Origin: CAZVYJ01 sp964631565
GTDB taxonomy: Bacteria > Planctomycetota > Phycisphaerae > SM23-33
Assembly: GCA_964631565.1 (NCBI GenBank)
Contig: CAZVYJ010000001.1
Location: 1-64,000 of the forward strand
Direction: 5' to 3'
Length of the DNA: 64,000 bases
A program made the position numbers and the translations under genes. The notes beneath the pieces were generated by a model. That model was given only the letters and a program-made list of their open reading frames with translations. It did no database searches and was not told the origin of the DNA. This document shows positions 25,651-34,895 of this stretch, piece after piece. Position 1 is the stretch's first letter; the number at the start of each line of letters is the position of its first letter.

Positions 25651-27008
25651 AAACGCAGATATGGATTACATCCGTGCTGCTCCTGACCGCCCTCGCCGCA
25701 GCGACGCATGCCGCGAACGTGGACCTGGTCACGCTGCCCAGCCGCGACACGGTGCAACTGACCATCTACAACTCCGAGGATATTACGCTGGTCAAGGAGA
25801 CACGCAATATCACGCTGAAGAAGGGCATGAATAAAATTCAGTTTTCATGGGCAGGCACGCTTATTGACCCGACGAGTGTGGAGTTCCGCCCGCTGACGCA
25901 TGTTGATGAAATTGAATTGGCGGATACCGTATTTCCCGGCCAGAAGCCCCAGCACCTGATATGGAACATCGACTCGAAGTTTGAGGGTGAGGTGAAGGTT
26001 GAAGTGAGCTACTTCACCAGCGGCCTGACATGGACGATGGACTACGTCGCCACCTGCGACCCGGCCGAGGAGAAGATGCAGCTTCGCGGCTATGTTCGCG
26101 TGTTCAACAATTCCGGCGAGGAATACGAGAACGCCGAAGTCCGTCTTATTGTCGGCACGATAAATCTCGTCGAGAAGATAGCCGACCTCGCTCGCCGCAA
26201 GGGAATACCCGTACCTCTTGAAGACAGTAAAGATTATAACGAAATGAAGAGAGGCGCCATAACAAAGAGCATCACCAGGTCAGAACGGGAATTCGATGGC
26301 GACATGATTGAGGGAAAAAAGCCGCATGGGATAGTCAAGGAAGGCCTGAGCGAGTACTTCATGTTCTCGATAGAGGGCACGGAGACCATCCCCAACGGCT
26401 GGTCGAAACGCATGCAGGCGGTGAAGGCCGACGACGCGAAGTTCGACATACTTTACCGCATGCGTGACTTCCAGTACGGCCCGCGGCCGGTACGTTTCTT
26501 CATCTGGCGCAACGATGAGGAGCACAAGCTCGGCGAGTCGCCTCTGCCTGACGGCCGCGTACGCATCTTCCGCGAAAACGGCAAGGACGGCCTGAGCTTC
26601 CTCGGCGAGCAGCAGATACGCTACGTGCCGATAAAGGCTGAGATTGAAGTCAACCTCGGCGCTGACGACCTTGTCGTCTACGAGACCCGCAAGATGTCCT
26701 CTGAGCGGCTGAACTTCCACTTCCGATGGTCGGGCAGCAGGGAATGCGTGGACGGCTGGGACGAGAAATGCGCCTGGCTGGACACGGTCCGCAACTACCG
26801 CACCAAGCCGATAAGATTCGAGCTTCGCCGCCGCTGGCTTGGCGATGTCGATTACACGTCCGAAGTGACGACGACGCTGTTCGACTTCAACACGATTCAG
26901 ACGACCATCGACATCGGCGCCCGCGACAAGAAGGATTACCCCTGCACGGTGGTCACTCATTATGGAGTCAACAGCAAGCAGAACAGGATAAATCTCAGGA
27001 AAGATTGA
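25647..27008 (+). CDS. exported DUF4139 protein (third copy, recent duplicate)
   Basis: A 453-aa secreted protein, paralogue of the previous gene, with a signal peptide ending in AATHAANVD. Conserved blocks include LTHVDEIELADTVFPGQ and LGADDLVVYETRKMSSERLNF. It differs from its neighbour mainly in a block of about 40 residues (near PVPLEDSKDYNEMKR to EGKKPHG). Its last 14 bases overlap the 3' end of the convergent arsC. The gene order suggests one operon of three secreted relatives. Confidence 0.8.
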   Translation: MKTQIWITSVLLLTALAAATHAANVDLVTLPSRDTVQLTIYNSEDITLVKETRNITLKKGMNKIQFSWAGTLIDPTSVEFRPLTHVDEIELADTVFPGQKPQHLIWNIDSKFEGEVKVEVSYFTSGLTWTMDYVATCDPAEEKMQLRGYVRVFNNSGEEYENAEVRLIVGTINLVEKIADLARRKGIPVPLEDSKDYNEMKRGAITKSITRSEREFDGDMIEGKKPHGIVKEGLSEYFMFSIEGTETIPNGWSKRMQAVKADDAKFDILYRMRDFQYGPRPVRFFIWRNDEEHKLGESPLPDGRVRIFRENGKDGLSFLGEQQIRYVPIKAEIEVNLGADDLVVYETRKMSSERLNFHFRWSGSRECVDGWDEKCAWLDTVRNYRTKPIRFELRRRWLGDVDYTSEVTTTLFDFNTIQTTIDIGARDKKDYPCTVVTHYGVNSKQNRINLRKD

Positions 27009-27441
27009 TGGCGTCAGGCAGTGTTTCGACGAATGCGCGTATTTCGTCCCTGACGCGGCGGTAACAATTGAGAATCTCTTCTTCACTGTCGGCGGACTCA
27101 GCCAGCTTTGGGGGGTCGTCGAAGCCGACGTGAATCACGCGAACGCTGCCCGGGAAAACCGGGCAGTGCTCGTTTGCATGTCCGCACAATGTCACCACGC
27201 AGTCGAATTTCACGCCGGCCAGCTCGTCGACGTGCTTGGACCGCTGGGCCGATATGTCCACGCCCGCCTCGGCCATCACCTTCACCGCCCGCCCGTTCAT
27301 GCCGTGCGTCTCGATGCCGGCCGAGTACGCCTCCAGGCAGTCGCCCTTGAGCTTCCTCGCCCAGCCCTCGGCCATCTGGCTGCGGCAGGAGTTGCCTGTG
27401 CAGAGAAACAGGATTTTCGTTTTTTTCTTACGTTCATTCAT
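26995..27441 (-). CDS. arsC: arsenate reductase, LMW-phosphatase family (thioredoxin-coupled)
   Basis: Reduces As(V) to As(III) using an internal cysteine relay and thioredoxin. The 148-aa protein begins MNERKKKTKILFLCTGNSCR. The nucleophile loop C14-x4-C19-R20 and the relay cysteines C86 and C93 (VTLCGHANEHC) fit the pI258-type enzyme. The open frame extends 21 residues upstream; ATG 27441 is chosen because the family starts with a short basic segment and GGTG is at -8. It is the last gene of the arsR-acr3-arsM-arsC operon, 19 bp after arsM, and overlaps the DUF4139 gene tail to tail. Confidence 0.92.
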   Translation of the reverse strand: MNERKKKTKILFLCTGNSCRSQMAEGWARKLKGDCLEAYSAGIETHGMNGRAVKVMAEAGVDISAQRSKHVDELAGVKFDCVVTLCGHANEHCPVFPGSVRVIHVGFDDPPKLAESADSEEEILNCYRRVRDEIRAFVETLPDAINLS

Positions 27442-27460
27442 CAGTTCACCACGAGTCATG

Positions 27461-28222
27461 CTATCGCAATGCCAGCACGGTAATGGAGGCGGCTGCGCCG
27501 GCATTCGGGGCGGTTATCGGATCATCACAGGAATTGGACGCCTTGTAGGTATGGTCGCTGAGTATTTCCATTTTATCGAAGCCGGCGTCGCGGATAGCCT
27601 GCAGATACTCATCCCGCAGCATCGCGCCGGCGATGCAGGCGGCGTAGAGGTCGGCGTCATTGTGGGCCGACTCCGGCAGCGGCCGGTTCAGCACGATGTC
27701 GCTGACGATCATCCGCCCGCCGGGCTTCAGCACGCGGTAGACCTCACGGAATACCTGCGGTTTGTCCGGCGAGAGGTTGATGACGCAGTTGGAGATCACC
27801 ACGTCCACGGAGGCGTCATCCACAGGCAGGTGCTCGATATGTCCTTCCCGGAACTCGACGTTGGCCAGACCAGTTGTCGTGAAGAACCTGACGGCATTTT
27901 TGCGGGCCAGTTCAAGCATCTCCGGTGTCATGTCCACGCCAATCGCCCGGCCTTCGTCGCCGACCTTATGGGCGGCCAGGAATACGTCCTTGCCTGCTCC
28001 GCTGCCGAGGTCCAGCACCACGTCGCCCTTGTTGATGTACCCGAACGCCAGCGGATTGCCGCACGACAGGCCCAGCTCCGACTCGGGCACGGGATGGTCG
28101 CTCACGGTGTAGGCCTTGTCGTCGCAGCAGCAGGAGCTTTTCGAATCGCAGCATGAGGATTGCTTGCGGGCGACTTCGCCGTAAGCCTTCCGGACCAGTT
28201 CATGCGTTTTGTTTTTGGACAT
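27461..28222 (-). CDS. arsM: arsenite S-adenosylmethionine methyltransferase
   Basis: Methylates As(III) to volatile or excretable forms. The 253-aa protein starts MSKNKTHELVRKAYGEVA and has a Cys-rich N-terminus (SSCCDSKSSCCCDDK), the SAM-binding VLDLGSGAGKDVF, and the As-binding cysteines C145 (region VISNCVIN) and later ADLYAACIAGA. This pattern is that of bacterial ArsM. It is placed between acr3 and arsC. The Cys-rich N-terminus could help bind As(III). Confidence 0.9.
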   Translation of the reverse strand: MSKNKTHELVRKAYGEVARKQSSCCDSKSSCCCDDKAYTVSDHPVPESELGLSCGNPLAFGYINKGDVVLDLGSGAGKDVFLAAHKVGDEGRAIGVDMTPEMLELARKNAVRFFTTTGLANVEFREGHIEHLPVDDASVDVVISNCVINLSPDKPQVFREVYRVLKPGGRMIVSDIVLNRPLPESAHNDADLYAACIAGAMLRDEYLQAIRDAGFDKMEILSDHTYKASNSCDDPITAPNAGAAASITVLALR

Positions 28223-28245
28223 ATACGCTTACCTTCACTTTCGGA

Positions 28246-29454
<1,209 letters not shown>

Positions 29455-29538
29455 ATCGCCAACCTTTCCTCTTCAGTGCGTCGGGAGTCGCCGGTGCGGA
29501 GAAATCGGGATTTTAAACTTATCGCTCATGGTTTTTCC

Positions 29539-29910
29539 TCAGCAGGTTTTGTAATGCCTGCACAGTTCTTTGCGTGTCATCTTCCGGACGCATTTGAGTT
29601 TTTTGGCGTCTTCGCGAACGCGGCTGTCCTTGGCCAAGCATTCAATCGCCGCCGCCAAGATGGCGCGTACGCAAGGCGGGTCCGGTTTCTCGGTCAGGCT
29701 ATAGTAAATCCACCGGCCGTCCTTGCGTGTTTCGACCAGGCCCGCCTGGTGCAGAATGGCCATATGCTTCGAGACAGTCGAGGGGGCCAGCTCCAGCAGC
29801 TCGATGATCTGGCAGACGCACAGCTCACCGCCCGTAAGGGCCATCAAAGCCCGCACGCGGCCTTCGTCCGACAATGCTTTGGTGACAGTCAGAAACTCTC
29901 GCACTTTCAT
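29539..29910 (-). CDS. arsR: ArsR-family metalloregulator of the first ars operon
   Basis: A 123-aa winged-helix repressor. The helix-turn-helix AKDKDC-free region is LLELAPSTVSKHMAILHQAGLVETRKDG, and the As(III)-binding motif is ELCVCQII in the alpha3 helix. Extra cysteines at the C-terminus (LKCVRKMTRKELCRHYKTC) may strengthen metal binding. A strong promoter lies directly upstream. It would repress its own operon (arsR-acr3-arsM-arsC) in the absence of As(III). Confidence 0.93.
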   Translation of the reverse strand: MKVREFLTVTKALSDEGRVRALMALTGGELCVCQIIELLELAPSTVSKHMAILHQAGLVETRKDGRWIYYSLTEKPDPPCVRAILAAAIECLAKDSRVREDAKKLKCVRKMTRKELCRHYKTC

Positions 29911-29935
29911 TCTCCGTTACTTCGCCATATAACGA

Positions 29936-29963
29936 ATTATAGACGCCCGCAGCCGGACGTCAA
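29936..29963 (-). promoter_or_regulatory. promoter and likely ArsR operator of the arsR-acr3-arsM-arsC operon
   Basis: On the minus strand TTGACG (29963-29958) and TATAAT (29941-29936) are separated by 16 bp, nearly a perfect sigma70 promoter. Next to the -10, ATAACGAATTAT is an imperfect dyad (ATAA/TTAT) that could be the ArsR site. The start of arsR is 26 bp downstream. It begins about 75 bp after the universal stress protein gene ends. Confidence 0.7.
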
Positions 29964-30037
29964 CGATAATTCATGATTTTTTCAGGACGGTCGCCGCCCG
30001 GTCTTCCGGATGCGGTCTTTCATTTTTTTTGCGTCCG

Positions 30038-30901
30038 CTATCTCAGAGCCGGGATCAGCAGCACCGGCACGGGCGCATGGCGGGCGACGTTGTGGCTGAC
30101 GCTGCCCAGGAACACTTCGCCGAAGAAACCGCGTCCCTGGCTGCCCATGACGACCAGAGAGATATCGCCCCGGCGAGTGCGGCGGAGGATTTCCTCTGCG
30201 GGCAGGCCGTATGGCAGCTCGATCTGAACATCCTGCACACCCGTACCGGCCAGTGCTTCTTTCATCCGCTCCAGCCGCTCGCCGTCAATGGCGTTGAACT
30301 CTTCCAGTCGCTCTTTGAGATGGCGGTCGATCTTCGTGCGATCCTGGACGTGCATCAGGACAACCGACTTTACGCCGCCGACCAGCTTCCGGACGGTCTG
30401 GAATGCATGCTCGGCGTTTTCCGAGAAATCCGTCGGGAACAGTACGCGGTCCGGGGAGGCCAGCGGACATTCTCGCCGACAATCCTTGTCCTCATGGATG
30501 CGTGCAACCAGCAGCGGCAGTCGGCAGCTGTGCAGCACATCTCCAGCCGCGCCGCCCAGGAACACCTCGCCGGCCAGACTGTGTACTCTCGATCCGATGA
30601 CAACAAGGTCGCAGTCTTTGTCCTTGGCGGCGCGGGTCACTTCCACGCGAGGGTCGCCCAGAAGAACTTCAGCGTCGGCCGTATAGCCCTGCGTTTCGAG
30701 TATCTTTCGGCAGCGGTCGAGATCGCCCTTGAGGATGTTTTCGACATTGGCCCGGACGCCTTGAACCTCGTGGAGGCGAAGGCAAAACGCCAGGACGACA
30801 TGGTCGACGCCCAGGCTGCGCAGGCCGACCTTGCACTGGAGGAACTTCTCAGACGGCTCGCTGAGGTCCGACACGATCAACGCCTTCTTGAATATGCTCA
30901 T
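30038..30901 (-). CDS. universal stress protein with two UspA domains
   Basis: A 287-aa protein with two UspA-type halves. The first has KALIVSDLSEPSEKFLQ and VVIGSRVHSLAGEVFLGGAAGDVLH; the second has RVLFPTDFSENAEHAF and VVMGSQGRGFFGEVFLGSVSHNVARHAPVPVLLI. The glycine-rich ATP-binding motif (G-S-x9-G-S) is present in both. An ATG at 30901 is preceded by GAGAGGCGGAG. The open frame extends far upstream but that part is antisense to other genes. It is the last gene of the large operon, 20 bp after the ArsG-like gene. Confidence 0.85.
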   Translation of the reverse strand: MSIFKKALIVSDLSEPSEKFLQCKVGLRSLGVDHVVLAFCLRLHEVQGVRANVENILKGDLDRCRKILETQGYTADAEVLLGDPRVEVTRAAKDKDCDLVVIGSRVHSLAGEVFLGGAAGDVLHSCRLPLLVARIHEDKDCRRECPLASPDRVLFPTDFSENAEHAFQTVRKLVGGVKSVVLMHVQDRTKIDRHLKERLEEFNAIDGERLERMKEALAGTGVQDVQIELPYGLPAEEILRRTRRGDISLVVMGSQGRGFFGEVFLGSVSHNVARHAPVPVLLIPALR

Positions 30902-30921
30902 GCTCCGCCTCTCTCTCGGAA

Positions 30922-31641
30922 TCACAGCCTCAATCCATAGATGTGCGTCAGCGTGTAGTAGACGCCTACCGCGACGAAGATAATGCCGGTGATCAACCTG
31001 AACCACCGTTCGATCATGGTCATGGCGCTGAACGCCTTGCCTACGTACTGGCTGGCGAAGGCGATGACCAGGGCGAAGGCGATAACCGGCACGGCTGTAC
31101 CGATGCCGTAGGCCACCGGCGGCAAAACCGTTGAGCCGTGCTCCAGCGAGATCACCAAGGCGCTGAGGAACAGGGCGATCGACGGCGGGCAGAAGGCCAG
31201 GGCGAACAGGATGCCCAGAGGCAAGGCCCAGATTGCGCCGCCCTTGGCGATGCGTTCCTGGAGCTTCGAGCCGCCAACGCCGATGGAGATGTTCAACTCG
31301 ATCAGTCCGAGCAGGATCATTCCGATGAACAGCAGGGCCGGCCCCAAGGCCAGGTTCCCGTAATGCTGAAGGCCTCGGGAGGTCGGGCTGGCGTACTCCT
31401 TCAGGCTTCCCGCACCGCCGGTGGCGGCCTGAAACGCCCAGAGCAGCGCCACTCCCAGCCCCACATAGACCAGCGTGCGGCCGAGCGTGTACAGCGCGGC
31501 CGACAGCAGCACACGCTTGGAGTTGCCGACGTTGCGGCTGAGAAACGAAATCGCCGCGATGTTCGTCGCCAGCGGACACGGGCTGACCGCCGTCAGCAGC
31601 CCGAACCAGAAGACGCCCGCAAGGACCGCCATGAAACTCAC
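30922..31641 (-). CDS. ArsG/CcdA-like membrane permease
   Basis: A 239-aa polytopic protein of the CcdA/DsbD membrane family. The motif LTAVSPCPLATNIAAISFLSRNV and later FALAFCPPSIALFLSALV contain two paired cysteines, as in redox-active transmembrane proteins. It fits the ArsG-type permease described for export of reduced aromatic arsenicals in ArsEFG systems. The start is GTG (31641), with AAGGAGG six bases upstream, and overlaps the ArsF-like stop. It may act with the thioredoxin-like proteins of the operon. Confidence 0.75.
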   Translation of the reverse strand: MSFMAVLAGVFWFGLLTAVSPCPLATNIAAISFLSRNVGNSKRVLLSAALYTLGRTLVYVGLGVALLWAFQAATGGAGSLKEYASPTSRGLQHYGNLALGPALLFIGMILLGLIELNISIGVGGSKLQERIAKGGAIWALPLGILFALAFCPPSIALFLSALVISLEHGSTVLPPVAYGIGTAVPVIAFALVIAFASQYVGKAFSAMTMIERWFRLITGIIFVAVGVYYTLTHIYGLRL

Positions 31642-32108
31642 TTGCCGCCTCCTTCCATGGCGGAGCGAATGCCCGTCCGCAGGTAGTCGGTGAGCCGGTC
31701 GGCATTCGAGGCCAGTTCCATCACCTCATCCAGTCGCACGCGGGAGACCTCCTTGCCGTCCTCGAACCGCACTGCGATGACCATGTTTTCGCCGACGTTG
31801 TACTTGTCGGCCAGCGCTGCGTTCTCAGGCTCCAGGTAGTTCAGAGAGACGAATTCCATCGTGCCGGCGGCGACCGCTTCGGCGAACTCCTCTCGCACCA
31901 GTTTCTCAGCCGTCGTTTCGATGAAGGTGCAGGTTACGCAGGGAATGCCGTGCATGTAGTAGACCACGACTTTATTCTCGCCCGGCGCAACTGCCGGCTC
32001 CGGCGGGGCGGGAGCGTTGCGTAAGGCAATTTCCTTGCCGACGGCCACGCCGATGCTGACCAGCAGAAACGCCGTCAACAACTTGCCGATGATCTTCTTG
32101 AGCTTCAT
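31638..32108 (-). CDS. ArsF-like membrane-anchored thioredoxin-fold protein
   Basis: A 156-aa protein with one N-terminal anchor (KIIGKLLTAFLLVSIGVAVG) and a thioredoxin-like domain with VVYYMHGIPCVTCTFIETTAE. The C-x-x-C and the YYMHG pattern resemble the ArsF subunit of the ArsEFG nitroreductase family. It is coupled to the ArsG-like gene by a GTGA overlap. A second ArsF-like gene is located at 33118-33576. Confidence 0.7.
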   Translation of the reverse strand: MKLKKIIGKLLTAFLLVSIGVAVGKEIALRNAPAPPEPAVAPGENKVVVYYMHGIPCVTCTFIETTAEKLVREEFAEAVAAGTMEFVSLNYLEPENAALADKYNVGENMVIAVRFEDGKEVSRVRLDEVMELASNADRLTDYLRTGIRSAMEGGGK

Positions 32109-32117
32109 AGGGACTCC

Positions 32118-33068
32118 TTACTTCACGCCCATTTCCGCCATCTTCTTCTCCAACTCCTCCTGGGGCCAGAAACCGGTGTGGCGGAAAGCCTCCTTGCCGC
32201 TCGCGTCAAAGAAGATTTGCACCGGGATGGACTGGATTCCGTAGCGAGCGGCTAGTATCTGCTCCTCGCGCACGGACACGAAGATGACGTTCGCCTTGCC
32301 ATCGTACTTTTTCTTCAGGGTCTCCAGGATGGGCGCCAGCATGTCGCAAGGCCGGCATCCCTTGGAACCGAAGTCCACCAGCGAGGGCTTGCCACTGGCG
32401 CGGGCCTTGTCCACCGGATTGTCCATCGCCAGTTCGGCCTGATGCTTCAGCCAAGGCGCGGCGACCTCAATAGTGACCCGCTGGCCGAGGGTCTGTATGT
32501 GCTTGTCCACGATCTCCTGTTGTTTCTGCTGCCGCAGAAACTTGGCGATGGCGTCCTTGACATCCGCCAGTTTACGGTCCCCAATCATATCTTTATTCTT
32601 CTCGTAGAACTCGGCCACCTCGGCGTCCGTGACCTTTACATCCGCAGTGAGCTTGTCAAAATACGCCTTGAGTAATTCCTGCTCGGAGAGCCCGGAGGTG
32701 TCCTTGCCTTCCTTGGCCGCGGCTGCCTTGGCTTCCGCAGCCAGCAGTTGCCGCGTGGCCATCTGCTCCAGCAGGAAGAAGGCGTTCTTGCGGAGTTGCT
32801 CACGCACGGTTTCCGGGGCCTTGGCGATCTCGGCATCAACGTCTTTCTGTGTAACCTTCAGATCATCGGCTTGCAGCAGGACGCCGTCTGGCAATTCCAT
32901 CGGCCGGGCATGGACCAGAGCGGCGGACGCAAGATTAGGATAAACGTCCGACACGGACTTCGACTTCTCATCCTGTGCGGAACTCGGTTGCGTGGTCGCA
33001 TCTTGCGCCAAAGCGCACGAAGCCATGAAGCCTATGGCGACTGCAGATATCATCAAACGAATAATCAT
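32118..33068 (-). CDS. SurA/PpiC N-terminal-like plus thioredoxin fusion
   Basis: A 316-aa exported protein with a signal peptide (cleavage near SCALAQD). Residues about 40-200 look like the helical N-terminal chaperone domain of SurA/trigger-factor type (VTQKDVDAEIAKAPETV, LADVKDAIAKFLRQQK). Residues 205-316 are a thioredoxin domain with SKGCRPCDMLAPIL and the cis-proline region IQSIPVQIFFD. The active site is C-x-x-C (CRPC). ATG 33068 has GGGAG upstream, better than the other start 108 bp earlier. A redox chaperone in the periplasm is inferred. Confidence 0.7.
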   Translation of the reverse strand: MIIRLMISAVAIGFMASCALAQDATTQPSSAQDEKSKSVSDVYPNLASAALVHARPMELPDGVLLQADDLKVTQKDVDAEIAKAPETVREQLRKNAFFLLEQMATRQLLAAEAKAAAAKEGKDTSGLSEQELLKAYFDKLTADVKVTDAEVAEFYEKNKDMIGDRKLADVKDAIAKFLRQQKQQEIVDKHIQTLGQRVTIEVAAPWLKHQAELAMDNPVDKARASGKPSLVDFGSKGCRPCDMLAPILETLKKKYDGKANVIFVSVREEQILAARYGIQSIPVQIFFDASGKEAFRHTGFWPQEELEKKMAEMGVK

Positions 33069-33117
33069 GGTAAAATACTCCCGCCAGCCGGAGGCTGACT
33101 TTATTAAACTCGGCACG

Positions 33118-33576
33118 TCAGTTTGCTTTATCCAGGCGATCACGAATCGCCCCTGCGACGTACGCCTCAAATTCATCTGGTTTTTTATATAAATTCCATG
33201 TCTCTTCGAGTACTTCGTGCGATACCTCTTTTCCGTCGCGATATGAAACCAGAACCAATGAACTGGTGTTCAGTTCGTATCGCTCGGCTATATCTTCGTG
33301 CTCCTGGTAATTCAGGACTTGCCACTGCACTTTCCCCGAAGCCAACTCGTTGGCGAACTTGTCCTGGACCACGTAGTGGGCCATTTCTTCCATCTCCCGA
33401 CACGCGGGGCAGCGGTATGTCCGGTGCATGTAATAAACAATGACACTGTTGGATGGAGCGGCTGCGCCTGAATCGCCGGCCTTGCCGGAATTCCCGGAAT
33501 CTGATGTCTCCGTCGCACAGCTGGTCAGCATCATGCCGAACAGTCCAAAGATCGCCGCCTTAACCAATACTTTCAT
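33118..33576 (-). CDS. ArsF-like lipoprotein, second copy
   Basis: A 152-aa lipoprotein with lipobox LTSC (Cys at 20). The domain has VIVYYMHRTYRCPACREMEEMAHYVV and RYELNTSSLVLVSYRDGKEVSH, closely like the ArsF-like gene at 31638-32108 in layout. The active site is CPAC. Because one copy is anchored and the other is a lipoprotein, they may act at different sides or sites of the periplasm. The spacing from its neighbours is about 45-50 bp. Confidence 0.7.
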   Translation of the reverse strand: MKVLVKAAIFGLFGMMLTSCATETSDSGNSGKAGDSGAAAPSNSVIVYYMHRTYRCPACREMEEMAHYVVQDKFANELASGKVQWQVLNYQEHEDIAERYELNTSSLVLVSYRDGKEVSHEVLEETWNLYKKPDEFEAYVAGAIRDRLDKAN

Positions 33577-33620
33577 GGTTTGTCTCTTTCTTGTTTGTTA
33601 ACAAAGTGTTTACCTGGCGA

Positions 33621-34229
33621 TTACTCGCTGCCTTCGGGTTCCGCGCCGCCGAAGTCGTAGCCAAGTTCTTTCCACTTGGCGAGGATATCCTCTTTGCTCA
33701 GGAAATTCTCATGCCGCCAGAGTTCCTTGCCGCCGGCGTCAAAGAATATCTGCGTCGGAATCGTCTCGATGTTGTATTTCCTGGCAAGGTCGGCGTTTTC
33801 CCGAAGCCCGACATCGATGAACTCCACGTCGAACTTGCCGGCGTAGTCTTTTTTCAGTTCCTCCAGTATCGGGGCCATCATCTTGCATGGAATGCAAGTC
33901 TTGGAACCGAGGTCAACCAGCTTGGGCAAGCCGTTTGTCTCGGTTGCGGCCTTGCCGTTTGGATTATCTGCCTCACCGCATCCGATTATCTGGGCGCCGA
34001 CAATCACCCCAGTAATGCCGGCCAGAAGCATCGCAATTAGTCCGATTTTACAGAATTTACGCATTTTATTTGTTCCTTCCGCATTCCATGTCGCCTTTGT
34101 CCACTTGACCGCCTGCCACAGCCCAAATATCAGGGCGAACAACATCAGCCAGCCGAACTGGCCCATTCCGCCGCCCGAGCCGCCGTCACCGCCACCGCTG
34201 CACGGGCATTGTGCCAACAGGCGGATCAT
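33621..34229 (-). CDS. thioredoxin-domain protein with an N-terminal membrane segment
   Basis: A 202-aa protein. The first 55 residues contain a glycine-rich SGGGDGGSGGGMGQFG stretch and a hydrophobic segment (LMLFALIFGLWQAV). A second hydrophobic segment follows an internal ATG (34064) that starts MRKFCKIGLIAMLLAG. The thioredoxin domain has LGSKTCIPCKMMAPILEEL and TIPTQIFFDAGG. The start at 34229 overlaps the stop of the preceding gene (ATGA), which supports it; the internal ATG (RBS GGAA) is an alternative. Confidence 0.65.
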   Translation of the reverse strand: MIRLLAQCPCSGGGDGGSGGGMGQFGWLMLFALIFGLWQAVKWTKATWNAEGTNKMRKFCKIGLIAMLLAGITGVIVGAQIIGCGEADNPNGKAATETNGLPKLVDLGSKTCIPCKMMAPILEELKKDYAGKFDVEFIDVGLRENADLARKYNIETIPTQIFFDAGGKELWRHENFLSKEDILAKWKELGYDFGGAEPEGSE

Positions 34230-34459
34230 GCCAGCATCGCCTTGATGGCCTCGGCGTCGGGCACCTTGCCTACGACCTTCACCACGCCGTCCACGGCCAG
34301 CGCGGGCGTCATCATCACGCCGAACTTCATGATCTCGTTGATGTCCGTGATCTTCTCGATGGCGTATTCGATGCCCAGCGCCTTGGCGGCGGCTTCGGCA
34401 TTCTCCGCGAGTTTTTTACACTTGGGGCACCCGGTGCCCAGTATCTGCAACTTCTTCAT
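34226..34459 (-). CDS. small redox-active disulfide (thioredoxin-like) protein
   Basis: A 77-aa protein with the TIGR00412-type active site LGTGCPKCKKLAENA and MTPALAVDGVVK. It is a small glutaredoxin/thioredoxin-like fold, common in anaerobes next to permeases of the ArsP type and ArsR. It is coupled to the following thioredoxin gene by an ATGA overlap and is separated by 3 bp from the DGC-domain gene. It could pass electrons between cytoplasm and exporter proteins. Confidence 0.85.
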   Translation of the reverse strand: MKKLQILGTGCPKCKKLAENAEAAAKALGIEYAIEKITDINEIMKFGVMMTPALAVDGVVKVVGKVPDAEAIKAMLA

Positions 34460-34462
34460 CTC

Positions 34463-34894
34463 TTACGCTCCAGTTCGTAAATGGTTTAATATTTCCAAAG
34501 CCTTGACGACGACCTTCTGTGCCTGCTCGCTGGTGCAGCGGACACCCTTGATCTTCTCGATGCCGAGGTCGGTTACTCTGACATGTTTATAATTGTTAAT
34601 TCCGTGGCGGTCGAATGTCTTTTTCGCGCAGTCCATGGGGCAGCCGTCGATCACCATGTTCACGTCGGCGTCGCGGGCGGTCTGCACCATGCCTTGTATG
34701 TCGCCGCCCAGCCCGGCCAGGCAGAACATCGCGCCTTCGCCGGCGAAGGCCAGCTCTCTCGCAGCCTTGTCGGCAATTTCACCCACATTCGCACTGCCGG
34801 AGCAGGCGTACAAAAGGACAACCTTGCCCGCGTCGCTCCCGCAGCAGCAGGATGCTTCATTGGTCGGTTTCGGGATTCCACAGCAGTCGCTCAT
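34463..34894 (-). CDS. DGC-domain putative zinc-binding protein
   Basis: A 143-aa protein. The motif MVIDGCPMDCAKKTFDRHGI contains the DGC-family signature, and the Cys-rich N-terminus (DCCGIPKPTNEASCCCGSD) adds metal-binding residues. Other cysteines are in YACSGSANVGEIADKAARELA and VRCTSEQAQK. Members occur next to thioredoxin-like genes and ArsF/ArsG-like genes. It might correspond to the ArsE role, but I cannot verify this from the sequence. Confidence 0.75.
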   Translation of the reverse strand: MSDCCGIPKPTNEASCCCGSDAGKVVLLYACSGSANVGEIADKAARELAFAGEGAMFCLAGLGGDIQGMVQTARDADVNMVIDGCPMDCAKKTFDRHGINNYKHVRVTDLGIEKIKGVRCTSEQAQKVVVKALEILNHLRTGA

Positions 34895-34895
34895 A

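Noticed and set aside
29473..29529. 18-residue open frame between arsR and acr3 with a GAGGA site
   Set aside because: Too short and without conserved features; it could be a remnant or chance.
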